Assembly (NCBI RefSeq): GCF_907164915.1
Contig: NC_061863.1
Location: 25,153,710 to 25,217,709 of the forward strand
Direction of reading: 5' to 3'
DNA from: Impatiens glandulifera
Lineage: Eukaryota; Streptophyta; Magnoliopsida; Ericales; Balsaminaceae
DNA length: 64,000 nt
The notes beneath the pieces were generated by a model. That model was not told the origin of the DNA and did not search any database. It saw nothing but the letters and a program-made list of their open reading frames with translations. Position 1 is the stretch's first letter. The number at the start of each line of letters is the position of its first letter. Below, piece after piece: positions 10,105-20,421 of this stretch. Position numbers and translations under genes: made by a program.

Positions 10105-11631
10105 GCATATGCATTGAATCAACATTGTATTCTTGTAATTTTGTTCTTTGTAACATTGTTTTTAATTAATTTTTTTAGCATCATTTATATATATATATAT
10201 TGTAATTTTGAAGACAAGAATGCTAACAATCTTAAAACAGTTTTGTGTGCTAAGTTATTTAGTAGCTTTTGCCGTCGAAAATCTTTGTTTTTGATATTTC
10301 AGAAATACTAGTTGCAATATTGTAAAAGAGATGATGGCTCATTTCGACGAGTTGAAGTTATTCATCTTAAAAAGGAGAAGAATCAACTAATCAAGATAAG
10401 TCTTTATTATATACACGTATACAAATGTTGTTTATTAACATTTTTTCTTGTGTTATCAAAAGCTTAATTTTATAAGATAATATAGGTTAACATATAAATT
10501 TTCTCAAGAAAAATTGTATATTCAATAATTAATAAGAATGTGGTATGGTGATTACTAACTAAGGAGAGATGATCTATTGATTTATACATGTATATATATA
10601 TATATACATTGTTTTATATACTACATTTTTATTATGGTATTAAGATATCATTTAAATTTGTATATATTTATTTGTTGAAAGAGTTGAGTCAAAGAAAAAG
10701 AATAAATTCTTCTAAATAAAGGAAACATAAGGTCATAATAGTGGTAAAATTAGAGACCAAGTAGTTGAAGAATTGCGTAGCTTAGATTTGAAGAGCCAAA
10801 AAGAAGACTCATAATTATGCGACATTGATAGAGAGGGCCTACTTAGTTCTAGATCTCAATAATAAGACCTGATTTGATTTGATCTTACAAGGAAAAATCT
10901 TAATTTATTTGAGAAACGATGCGGCATATGTGCCGACATTATTGGATGCAAACGTGCAACCAAAAATTAATGTTCAAGCGACTTCGACCAAAGATGCTTG
11001 AAACATTATAATTTTTTTTTGTAAAAATCAGGTGACATGATGTTTAATATTTATTTGATTAAATATTCTAATTTCTTTTATAAAAATATTATGTTGAAAT
11101 GAATATTTTAATTGATTCAACATTATAGTTTCTTATATATAGATTATGTGAAAGAACATTTATATATGAATACGCATTCTAATCTCTTATATAAAAACTA
11201 TGTATGAATGATTTATTTAATTAAATATTCACAATAATAGTTATCTTATTAATTTAATGATAGGTATAACAAAATAATTGTGTGGCAATCTCTTGATTAT
11301 TTTTTTATAATTTAATTCACATAGATGTGTGTTTTAAAAGGACCGACACGAATGTGGTGAAAAATATTTTATTGATAACAACCCAAGGTATTAATATGTA
11401 AATTATGATAAATAAAATAATAATTTATTGTTAGAGAAATATGTTATCTAAAAATGATAAAGTTGCGCAACTTAACATAACTTAAAAAAAGAAAATTTGA
11501 CTTGTAAAGTTTTGTATGACTTATAACAATGCTTACAATAATTGTATGAAAATTTTGATTTTAAATGAAAATTAATAAATGTGACAATTGTGTATATCAT
11601 GAAGACAATGAAAGTGGTTATTTCATTACAT
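10105..11631. other. AT-rich intergenic DNA
   Basis: Short (AT)n runs lie at about 10186-10200 and 10587-10605. No supported gene. It ends at the target site GTATT of the Sirevirus A insertion. Confidence 0.5.
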
Positions 11632-11814
11632 GTATTTGTTGGGTCAAATTATTTTGACTAAGTGTTGAAATAGTTTGACTATTGAAATTTTGATGATGAA
11701 ATGATGAATGGATTATATATGCGTCTAATTGTTTTTGATGCAGGTGTATCGAAATCAGATTACATTAGACTTGGTTATAATGAGGTTCATTAGACCGATT
11801 TGGCATCAGATGCA

Positions 11815-12430
11815 TGGTGTTAGACGTGCATTCTAACTAGCGAAGTTAGACGTGTAGTCTAACTAAACGGTGTTAGACGTACAGTCTAACTAGTGAAATT
11901 AGACGTGCAGTCTAACTCGTGGAGTTAGACGTACAGTCTAATGAACTCGTAATTAGACGTGCAGTCTAACTCATGGAGTTAGACGTGCAGTCTAATGGAT
12001 TCGAAATTAGACGTGCAGTTTAACTCGTGGAGTTAAACGTGCAGTCTAATGAAATTGTAATTAAATGTGCAGTCTAACTCGTGGAGTTAGATGTGCAGTC
12101 TAAATGGAAAGAGAAAGTTAGACGTGCAGTCTAACTCCTTCAGACTAGTCTGAAGTGGAACCGTAATTAGACGTGCAGTCTAACTTGTGGAGTTAGACGT
12201 GCAGTCTAACTTGTGGAGTTAGACGTGTAGTCTAATGGTATGTGAAAGTTAGACGTGCAATCTAATTAGTGAAAGTTAGACGTGTAGTCTAACTCCTTCA
12301 GATTAGTCTGAAGTGATTGTAATTAGACGTAAAGTCTAATCCCATTAGACTAGGAGGTCTAATGGATTCTGTTATTAGACGTCCCCGTCTGATTTCATTA
12401 GACGAGATCGTCTAATTGAAATACGTCTAA
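11815..12430. repeat. Tandem array of TTAGACGTGCAGTCTAA hairpins in the LTR
   Basis: At least 18 copies of a 17-base imperfect palindrome (stem TTAGAC/GTCTAA, loop GTGCA) are spaced about 20-30 bases apart, joined by spacers such as CTCGTGGAG. Further hairpins of the form CATTAGACGAGATCGTCTAA close the array. Each unit carries an ACGT core next to the stem. The array lies upstream of the putative TATA box, in the U3 promoter region. Palindromic repeats in LTR promoter regions have been described for Sireviruses; this motif was not checked against them. Confidence 0.9.
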
Positions 12431-12739
12431 TGCCATGCTTAATCAGTTGCTTGAAGCTAGCACCCGCCTACCCACGTGCTCTAGCTGTACGCTACTCCTG
12501 CTCCACTTTCTAGTGAAGATCAGTACGACAACCAGCTGCAACCAATCAACGAATGCCACGTAAGTGAATATCCTTCACACTACTTGTTTTGCAGGTACAT
12601 TTCTGAAGAATATTCGGCGCACTACCTGTTGTGTACGGCCACGATGCTTGTATTCGGAGTCTGCTGTGTACTATGGAGGCGTTCCAATGGAAGCTCGCCA
12701 TGTATCATTATGAAGATTCGACCGTTGGTGCCCGTTCCT

Positions 12740-12747
12740 TATTTAAA
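12740..12747 (+). promoter_or_regulatory. Candidate TATA box of Sirevirus A LTR
   Basis: TATTTAAA within CCTTATTTAAAGAATC lies about 310 bases after the hairpin array. The same position in the 3' LTR (about 18132-18139) keeps TATTTAAA. No better TATA candidate was seen in this part of the LTR. Confidence 0.5.
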
Positions 12748-13291
12748 GAATCTCAAGGACAACGAACGAACTGCCAGAACTTTGAGTGAACAAGCCGAAC
12801 AATCAATCTATCATTTGATACTCAGATTATTGAAACTATTAACTGCTTTCTTACTTTACTGTGTGTTTATCAAGAGAGAGTTAAAATCAAAGCATCGTTT
12901 TAGTTGAGTGATATTCTTCATCATATTGTAAGTTGAACAGAGTCTGTTCTGTTCAACAGTGAGCTATTCGTGCAAACTGTATTTGATTCAAAGAATATTA
13001 TAGTGAATCCTTCCAGTGGTTGGAAGAAGGGGTGACGTAAGAGAGTTTGCTCCGAACATTCATAAACAAACTGTTGTGTTATTCCTTTCTGTCATCTTCT
13101 CATTCTCGATCCTAAGCTTCAAACCTATGTAAAAAATTCCGCACTTGATTCTGTTTCAAGTGTTTACAAGGGTTTGCGTAGAATAGAAAGTGAATTAAAT
13201 CCCTAACAAGATTTCTTTCAAACTGTTTTTTTCCTAAGCCTTCATTAATCGCCAGACCCCCGTCTCTATTGATAAAGCCGATACTGTCAAT

Positions 13292-13304
13292 TGGTATCAG
13301 AACT
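13292..13304 (+). other. Primer binding site (tRNA-iMet type)
   Basis: TGGTATCAGAACT begins two bases after the 5' LTR end and matches the complement of the 3' end of initiator methionine tRNA except near its end. This is the usual primer of Ty1/copia elements. Confidence 0.85.
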
Positions 13305-13334
13305 CTGTTTCTATTCTCAAGCTTTTCCTGAAGA

Positions 13335-15072
13335 ATGACAACCATAACCAAAGATGCCAGTGCAACCGCCATTCCAACTTTCTCTCGAGAAAACTATATC
13401 GTATGGAAGAAGAGAGTTCATGCTCATCTCTCCTCTCTTCATGACGACATGTGGAGTGTCATCACAGAGGGTCCTATCAAGATCGATAAGGAGAAATCCG
13501 ACTGGAATAGTGAAGAAAAGAGGCAGAACAACCTCAACAACATGGCTCTTGATGTTCTGTACAGATCTCTCGATGACAGCATGTTCAACTATATTATCGA
13601 ATGCGATACTGCTAAAGAGGTCTGGGACAGACTCACCTAACTGTGTGAGGGCAACGAGCAAACCAAGGAAAACAAGATCATGGTTTCCACTCAACAGTTT
13701 GACAGTTTCAAGATGCGCCCTAGTGAAACAATGAACGAGTTCAGCACCAGATTCATCAAGATTGTCTCCTCCTTATCTATCCTTGGCAAGACCTATAGCA
13801 ATAGGGAGCTTGCTATTAAGGTCATGCGTGCTCTTCCGAGGGAATGAGACATAAAGACGATGGCTATGAGGGAATCCAAAGATCTCAAAGATCTCTCTCT
13901 TCGACTTGTTTGCTGATCTCAAGGCCTATGAGTTCGAGCTGAACTGTAGGATGGAAGAAGATCAATCCACATCCATTATCATTCCAAAGCTCTAGTGACT
14001 GCTGAAGAGCCACTCGTAGCTACTGATGTGAAGATGGCGACACAGCAACTGAGCAGCGATGCCATGTCTCTCTTCGTGAAGAAGTTTGGCGACTTCATGA
14101 AGAAGAGCAACCCTAACTCAAGCTCTTCAAATTCCAATGATAATAAGAAATAAAAGGCAAATGTTAGATGTTATAACTGTGGTATTGTAGGTCATTACCA
14201 ATCGGAGTGCAGAAAACCTAAACGTGAAGACAAGAAGGATGATGAAAAGGAGCTGGAGGCTCTTATGGTAGGAGATGGAAAGAACAAACGAAGCATCTGT
14301 GACTCTTACTTCTCATCCAGTGATAGTGATGACGAAGAAGTGGCTTGCTTCATGACAAGAGAAGATGAAGAACAGACTCAGGAAACTGAGGTATTTGATT
14401 TCTCTTCTGAAAGATTTTCAAGGGAACAACTAGTAGCTGCACTAAATGACATGGTCATTGAGTACAAAAAGATAACAGAATCTCTAAATGAAACAAAATC
14501 ATCACCTGAAGTATCTCAACCAGTTTTACCTCAAACTCTTGAATCAAATGTTTTTTAAAAGAAAGTTGCAGAGATCTCATCTGAGAATGAGATGCTCAAA
14601 GAATAGATTCAAACTATTTCAGCTGAAAACAAGAGGTTAAACTATGTTGTCAGTGCATGGACAAGGTCTGGAGAAGCTGTTTTAAGACCTGTTGGATCTA
14701 GATCCGGTCTAGGATTTGATGGCAATGACTTAAACCTGTCTTACAAAAAGTCAAACTCATCAAATGACAAGCTTAAGCCAATAAGCTTTGTTAAAGGATG
14801 TCTGACTGACAATGAATCTGATCCCATTCGTGAAGAAATAGCTTTTAAGAATGAAATTATTTATGTTCTGCCAACTGTTAGCTGGCTGAAGAATAAATTA
14901 GAAGCAACTAATAAGTCTGGGAATCTAAAACCTGACTCAAAGTCAAGGAGTTTTAAAAGAAAGTCTTCTTCAAAAGCTAAGGGATCAGTGGCTAGCAGAA
15001 AGTCGTCTGCTAAGTCAAAATCATACGCATTAATCACAATACAACATGACAAAACTATTAGAATATGTTAAA
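13335..15072 (+). pseudogene. gag of Sirevirus A, broken
   Basis: Starts ATG at 13335 with MTTITKDASATAIPTFSREN. A UBN2-type copia Gag region follows (YIVWKKRVHAHL, later KEVWDRL). TAA at 13638 interrupts the frame, which then continues through QQFDSF and ILGKTYSN to a TGA in place of Trp near 13847. Downstream is an intact CCHC zinc knuckle (CYNCGIVGHYQSEC, about 14170-14212), then an acidic stretch (SSSDSDDEEVACFM) and a coiled-coil/Ser-Lys-rich tail ending near 15072. Gag packages element RNA. At least two nonsense changes and likely frameshifts make it inactive. The domain order matches the gag of the family B copies. Confidence 0.85.
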
Positions 15073-15405
15073 TATGGATTCCTAAGGGACTAATTGATCG
15101 AGGACCCAATTAAATATGGGTACCAAGTTTGTAAATAGTTTCTTATATAGGTGATGCAGGAGGACTGCAGGAAGGAAGCATGGAGAATACTCTTTTGAGT
15201 ATACATTTAAGATGATCAACACTGTTGCCATTCCAGAAGAATAATGTTTTTCTATGTTTTTGTATTAAAATACTTTTGGTTCGAAGGATTTCAAAACATT
15301 TGGTTATTCATTTCTGTACATGCAAAAAATGAGAGGGAAAAATTACATTGAAAGTAATGCTACTCTCAAACGAATGGCCTTAATTAGTCTATTAGACGAG
15401 TTTGT

Positions 15406-15986
15406 CTAAAGGAAGAGGCCTGTACAGAGGTTTTTGATATGTTCAGCGAAGTCTTTTCTGTCATCTTTCTCGGTCATCAAGATCTTAGTCATATTCGATC
15501 CCAGAGATACCACATTCTTCTGAAGAGAGGTAAGCAGAGATGTCATTGACTTCAGAAGCTTGGTACCGTCAGCAGAAGATCCTTCGTTGGATGAGTTATC
15601 TTGCGATTCTGCTGCCATGCTCTGAATTGGATTAAATTGAGTATGAACCTATAGGGATTGCTCGGGTTCATCCTTCTCAGACCATTTCCAGTTTCATTTC
15701 GCTCTTCTTCTTCCAACTCTTCTTCTGCTCTCTGAAATCTTTCATATAGATTTCCCTTACTGTGAAGAGGATGAAGAATATTCTCATAGAGATTACCAGC
15801 ATGAATCACAGGAAATGGTAGAGGCTTGACAGTTCTAGCATTTTGATCATGTTCCCCCTCAGATGAGGAACTCACTTCGGCATCTTTGTCTTTTGAAGGT
15901 TCCCCCTCAGATCTGACAACCTCAGGCTGACTAACTTCAGCCTCTTCTTCTTGAGATTCCTTTTTTCTGACAACATGGAATTTCAC
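15406..15986 (-). pseudogene. Antisense ORF inside Sirevirus A
   Basis: Two overlapping - strand frames (15552-15986 and 15406-15618) join by a frameshift near 15600. The product begins MKFHVVRKKESQEEEAEVSQ and has an acidic Glu/Ser-rich N-terminal half (SSSSEGEHDQ), a middle part with ENILHPLHSKGNLYERFQRA, and a C-terminal helical part with LKSMTSLLTSLQKNVVSLGS. The + strand is not open across this interval, so the - strand is the likelier coding strand. Upstream on the - strand three EPVQALVTQEE repeats continue the frame, with stops. The function is unknown. Some plant LTR elements do carry antisense ORFs, but homology was not tested. Confidence 0.5.
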
Positions 15987-16039
15987 TACCTCTTCTTCAT
16001 TGATATTAGGATTTGAACGAGCTCCTCAACAATTTATTT

Positions 16040-16170
16040 CTCTTGCGTTACAAGAGCTTGGACCGGCTCTTTAACAACATCTTCTTCTTGAGTCACAAGA
16101 GCTTGGACGGGCTCTTGATCAACATTTTCTTCAAGAGTTACAAGAGCTTGTTCAGGCTCTTGAATGATTT
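16040..16170 (-). repeat. 45-bp tandem repeat encoding EPVQALVTQEE units
   Basis: ACAAGAGCTTG recurs at about 16050, 16095 and 16140. The 45-base period keeps the frame and gives 15-residue repeats on the - strand (EPVQALVTQEEDVVK type). It probably belongs to the antisense ORF. Confidence 0.7.
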
Positions 16171-16284
16171 CTTCTTCTTCTTCTTATAAGGACAGATTCT
16201 CTTAAATAGGTTCCTCATCTTGTTCGATAATGAATTGGATAAGACACTGAAGAAGAATACGTATGAGACTCATGTCTCAAATTC

Positions 16285-16876
16285 AAACTTCTCCAAATTT
16301 GAAAAGCAACTCTTCATTCGTCAATCTGAAATGATGAGCCTTGAAAGGCAAATAAATCTTGATAATTAACGAGAGATTATGGAAACAATGGAATTATTTA
16401 AGAATCAGCTGGTTGAAATTAAAGGCAGCATGAGAAGAACGGATGCTGAAAGACTGTAGTATGCTGACTCAATTGCAAGGAAATTTCAAGCTAAAGAGAA
16501 TGCGAAAGTTGATGCTGAGAAAGAATAGACTCGTATTACTCAAGGTGAGCCTAGTAGAAGAGGTGACAGTGTAACAACCGACACCAGATCTAAGCGCGCA
16601 CCAACCAACGATGAAAATCCAAGGCCAACTAAAAGAAGCGGAAGTCGAAGCGGTGGTGATCGCGGAGGCCGAAGCAGTAGTGGTGGTCGTGGTGGGCAAC
16701 CTAGTAGTGACCGCGGAGGTCGTACCAGTGGCGGTGATCGTGGTGGGAGATCTAGTGGAAGCGGTTGGGGTGGATGTGCTCTTCTTTCGTTTCAAAATCT
16801 GCTAACTGGTGAAGGGATGAGCGGTGGAGGATTTACCTATCCGATCGATCCTCGAGTGAAAAGGGAAGAACAATGA
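16285..16876 (+). pseudogene. Coiled-coil and RG-rich ORF3-like region of Sirevirus A
   Basis: The + strand reads FEKQLFIRQSEMMSLERQIN, then ELFKNQLVEIKGSMRRTDAE and AKENAKVDAEKE, heptad-like helical sequence. A Gly/Arg/Ser-rich tail follows with SGGDRGGRSSSGGRGGQ, then FTYPIDPRVKREEQ and stop TGA at about 16874. In-frame stops after INLDN, AERL and AEKE show decay. It sits just before the polypurine tract, where Sireviruses often have an extra ORF after pol. RG-rich tails often bind RNA; a role here is inference. Confidence 0.5.
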
Positions 16877-17042
16877 TCTCCTTTCTCCTACTTTGTTAAC
16901 TTTTAAACTATGTTTCTTTAACTATGTTTTTGAATATTGGTTTTTGAAAGTGGTCGTGTTAGATGGATGAACAAGTTTTACCCTGCATTTTATATGATGA
17001 ATGTTTATTTTGTTAATTATGCAGAGTTTCAATTTCATCATC

Positions 17043-17055
17043 AAAAAGGGGAAAT
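17043..17055 (+). other. Polypurine tract of Sirevirus A
   Basis: AAAAAGGGGAAAT abuts the 3' LTR start TGTTGGG. This is the plus-strand primer site; the same AAAAGGGGAAAT precedes the family B 3' LTR at 53813. Confidence 0.9.
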
Positions 17056-18682
17056 TGTTGGGTCAAATTATTTTGACTAAGTGTTGAAATAGTTTGACTA
17101 TTGGAATTTTGATGATGAAATGATGAATGGATTATATATGCGTCTAATTATTTTTGATGCAGGTGTATCGAAATCAGATTATATTAGAATTGGTTCTAAT
17201 GAGGTTCATTAGACCGATTTGGCATCAGATGCATGGTGTTAGACATGCAGTCTAACTAGCGAAGTTAGACGTGTAGTCTAATTAAGCGGTGTTAGACGTA
17301 CAGTCTAACTAGTGAAATTAGACGCGCAGTCTAACTCGTGGAGTTAGACGTGCAGTCTAATGAACTCGTAATTAGACGTGCAATCTAACTCGTGGAGTTA
17401 GACGTGTAGTCTAATAGATTCGAAATTAGACGTATAGTCTAACTCGTGGAGTTAGATGTGCAGTCTAATGAACTCGTAAACTGACGTGCAGTCTAACTCG
17501 TGGAGTTAGACGTGCAGTCTAAATGGAAAGAGAAAGTTAGACATGCAGTCTAACTCCTTCAGACTAGTCTGAAGTGGAATCGTAATTAGACGTGCAGTCT
17601 AACTCGTGGAGTTAGACGTGCAGTCTAATGGTATGTGAAAGTTAGACGTGCAGTCTAACTGGTGAAAGTTAGACGTGTAGTCTAACTCTTTAAGATTAGT
17701 CTAAAATGATTGTAATTAGACGTAAAGTCTAAACCCATTAGACCAGGTGGTCTAATGGATTCTGTTATTAGACGGGGACGTCTGATTTCATTAGACGAGG
17801 TCGTCTAATTGAAATACGTCTAATGTCATGCTTAAACAGTTGCTTGAAGCTAGCACCCTCCTACCCACGTGCTCTAGCTATACGCTACTCCTACTCCACT
17901 CTCTAGTGAAAATCAATACGACAGCCAGCTGCAACCAATCAACGAATGCCACGTAAGCGAATATCGTTCACACTACTTGTTTTGTAGGTATATTTTTGAA
18001 GAATATTCGGCGCACTACCTATTGTGTACGACCACGATCCTTGTATTCAGAGTCTGATGTGTACTATGGAGTCGTTCTAATGGAAGCTCACCACGTGTCA
18101 TTATGAAGATTCGACCGTTGGTACCCGTTACTTATTTAAAAAATCTCAAGGACAACGGACGAACTGCCAGAAATTTGAGTGAACAAGCCGAATAATCAAT
18201 CTATCATTTGATACTCAGATTATTGAAACTGTTAGCTGCTTTCTTGCTTTACTGTGTGTTTATCAAGAGAGAGTTAGAATCAAAGCATCGTTTTAGTTGA
18301 GTGATATTCTTCATCATATTGTAAGTTGAACAGAGTTTGTTCTGTTCAACAGTGAGCTATTCGTGCAAACTGTATTTGATTCAAAGAATATTATAGTGAA
18401 TCCTTTCGGTGATTGGAAGAAGGGGTGACGTATGAGATTTTGCTCCGAACATCCATAAACAAATTGCTGTGTTATTCCTTTCTGTCATCTTCTCATCCTC
18501 GATCCCAAGCTTCAAACCTATGTAAACAATTCCGCACTTGATTATGTTCCAAGTGTTTACAAGGGTTTGCGTAGAATAGAAAGTGAATTAAATCCTTAAC
18601 AAGATTTCTTTCAAACCATTTTTTTCCTAAGCCTTCATCAATTTCCAAACCCCCGTCTCTATTGATAAAGCCGATCCTGTCA
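17056..18682 (+). repeat. 3' LTR of Sirevirus A
   Basis: Matches the 5' LTR over its whole length with scattered substitutions and a few small indels (1,627 against 1,653 bp). It keeps the hairpin array at about 17238-17830 with a slightly different unit number. Confidence 0.92.
17238..17830. repeat. Hairpin array in the 3' LTR of Sirevirus A
   Basis: Same 17-base unit as in the 5' LTR (TTAGACGTGCAGTCTAA and variants), about 17 copies, plus the closing TTAGACGGGGACGTCTGA and CATTAGACGAGGTCGTCTAA palindromes. In places both arms carry changes that keep the stem, but this was not counted. Confidence 0.88.
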
Positions 18683-18687
18683 GTATT

Positions 18688-19639
18688 TATACGATATTTT
18701 TATCGTTGAAATTACAATAAAAATGATTAAATCCACTAATGATGTGAGTTGCACTAAACAATGTATCATGTTGTTATCAAATGATAAAGTGATATTGTGT
18801 GCAATCCCTGGGATCTCTATCCCGTTCCATAGCTTAGTACGCGTGCCAATGCGTCGCGTGGCAATATGGAGAGACTATCATGGGGAAGCTCGATGTTCGA
18901 CACGTTTCAACCTTGGTTTGCGTGCCAACAATATTTTAAAATGAAACATTTAGTTTTGAAAAGATTTTGATAATACCCGGAGCGGAAAAAATTACTTATG
19001 TAAAATCAATTAATCATTTTGTTCAAATTTTTAATAATATGGGGCTAAATAATACTTTAGCCAGAACCTGGTTCAAATTAATTAAACATAACTAATTAAA
19101 AAAATTATTTATTTGAAAATTAGAGTTTCCAGATTTTATGAAAATCAATAAAATAATACGTGTACAAACGTATTTATACTAGAGTTTCATAAAAGGAGTT
19201 CGTTGTCTGTTTACACTGGGAAAGAGCTTTCGTACTATGCCCTCTACGCCCGCCTATGGACAGTTTTTGAAAATAAAATCTTGCTATGATAAATTTATTT
19301 ATAACATTTATTTTATTTAATTAGTAGCACATGAGTTTTAAACAAGGATAGGTTTAACTCGCATAAATAATTGTACAAAATTATTTGGATAGGGGTGTGT
19401 ACATGTTGCGTTGGTATTTAGATTTAACAAAACCTTAAAATATTAGAGGAAGGTGTTAGAATGTGTATCCAAACAAGGTCTTATCAAAAACATTTTCTTT
19501 GGGAGACATCCCAGAAATATTTGAAAATCATTTTATGACCTCGGGAATACCATTTAAAAATGGAATGTTTTTTCAAAATTACCAAAATAATTTTGTATTT
19601 TTGAAAAATGGAACCAAACAGGCCTTAGGATCAAGGTCC
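18688..19639. other. Possible Ty3/gypsy LTR debris, no gene
   Basis: Contains GTTTACACTGGGAAAGAGC followed shortly by ATGCCCTCTACGCCCG, resembling sequence I associate with Tat/Ogre LTRs. No reliable boundary or coding sequence. The - strand Tat LTR to the right may extend into this region. Sirevirus A is inserted at its left edge. Confidence 0.3.
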
Positions 19640-20180
19640 TAGGGCTTGGGTATAATTTAGCCGATCTAGGCCCGGTTGGGTCGGGAGGCTCGATCCCAAG
19701 TGAGTGAGGGTTTAGTCTTAGGTCTAGGGTTAGAGTTAGGTTCAACGGTCCTAGGCTAAGTGAGGGCTCGGTCCTAGGGTTAACAACATCGGTCCTAAGT
19801 CTAGGGTTAGTGTTAAGTTTACCGGTCTTAGGCTAAGTGAGGGCTCGGTCCTAGGGTTAGAAATATCGGTCTTAGATTTAGGGTTATGGTTAAGTTTACC
19901 GGTCCTAGGTATAGGAGGCTTGGTCCTAATCATCGGTCTTAGGTTAAAGGCTCTCAGTCCTAGGTTAAAGTAAGGCTCAGTCCTAGGTTAGAACCATCGA
20001 TCCTAGGCAAAGAGGAGGTCGATCCTAAGTCAATAAACTCGGTTGGAATCCACGGTCATAGGTTCGAAAAATCGGTTCTAAGGCTTGGTCTTAAATGAAG
20101 AACACTAGTCATGGGTTAGAAAATTCGGTCATAGGTTCCTCGGTCCCAGGTCAGTTTTTATGGTCCTGGGTTTGACCTGG
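19640..20180. repeat. Degenerate CGGTCCTAGG-type tandem repeats
   Basis: CTAAGTGAGGGCTCGGTCCT occurs at about 19756 and 19833, giving a period near 77 bp. More diverged copies (CGGTCCTAGG, CTAGGGTTAG, AAGTTTACCGGTC) continue to about 20180. The CTAGGGTTAG pieces resemble but are not telomere repeats. Confidence 0.75.
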
Positions 20181-20421
20181 GGTTCATTTTTTTGGTCCCT
20201 ACTAAAGAACATGACTGTGAATCACTGGTCCCAAGCTAAAATCTTAGGACCGTGTGTTCTTATTTTGGTCAAAATTTTAGAAGTCCATAACATTTGAGTG
20301 GTATAATGAAATCATGATCCGTAAGCTATCGTTAGTTATATGACCATGAAGAATAAAAACCTATAATAAATCACAATTTTGAAGTCTTTACAAGGATCAA
20401 TTTTAAAACACCATTTCTAGG

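Larger units (their letters stand above)
11637..13289 (+). repeat. 5' LTR of Sirevirus A
   Basis: Starts TGTTGGGTCAAATTATTTTG and ends GATACTGTCA. It holds the tandem hairpin array at 11815-12430, a candidate TATA region at 12740-12747, and the R-U5 region with AGAGAGTTTGCTCCGAACAT shared in part with other Sirevirus LTRs in this window. Confidence 0.92.
11637..18682 (+). mobile_element. Sirevirus-type Ty1/copia element 'family A', complete but lacking pol
   Basis: Two LTRs of about 1.65 kb (11637-13289 and 17056-18682) start TGTTGGGTC and end CTGTCA. GTATT flanks both ends (11632-11636 and 18683-18687). A tRNA-iMet-type primer site follows the 5' LTR, and AAAAAGGGGAAAT precedes the 3' LTR, as in Sireviruses. 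The 3.77-kb interior holds a gag with UBN2 and zinc-knuckle regions. It then carries an antisense ORF and a coiled-coil/RG-rich ORF in place of protease-integrase-RT-RNase H, none of which could be found. The element must have depended on a relative for mobilisation. The LTRs are clearly diverged, so the insertion is not recent. Confidence 0.93.

Noticed and set aside
10890..11003. Frame reading LRNDAAYVPTLLDANVQPK then STKDA, like a copia UBN2 gag
   Set aside because: Only about 38 codons with no neighbouring element parts or LTRs; too short to claim.
16469..16795. Thr/Ser-rich - strand frame of 108 codons
   Set aside because: It is the complement of the RG-rich + strand ORF; its composition follows from GGN/CGN codons on the other strand.
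19640..20180. Interstitial telomere repeat
   Set aside because: The CTAGGGTTAG pieces are not runs of the plant telomere heptamer TTTAGGG; they belong to a longer ~77-bp unit.
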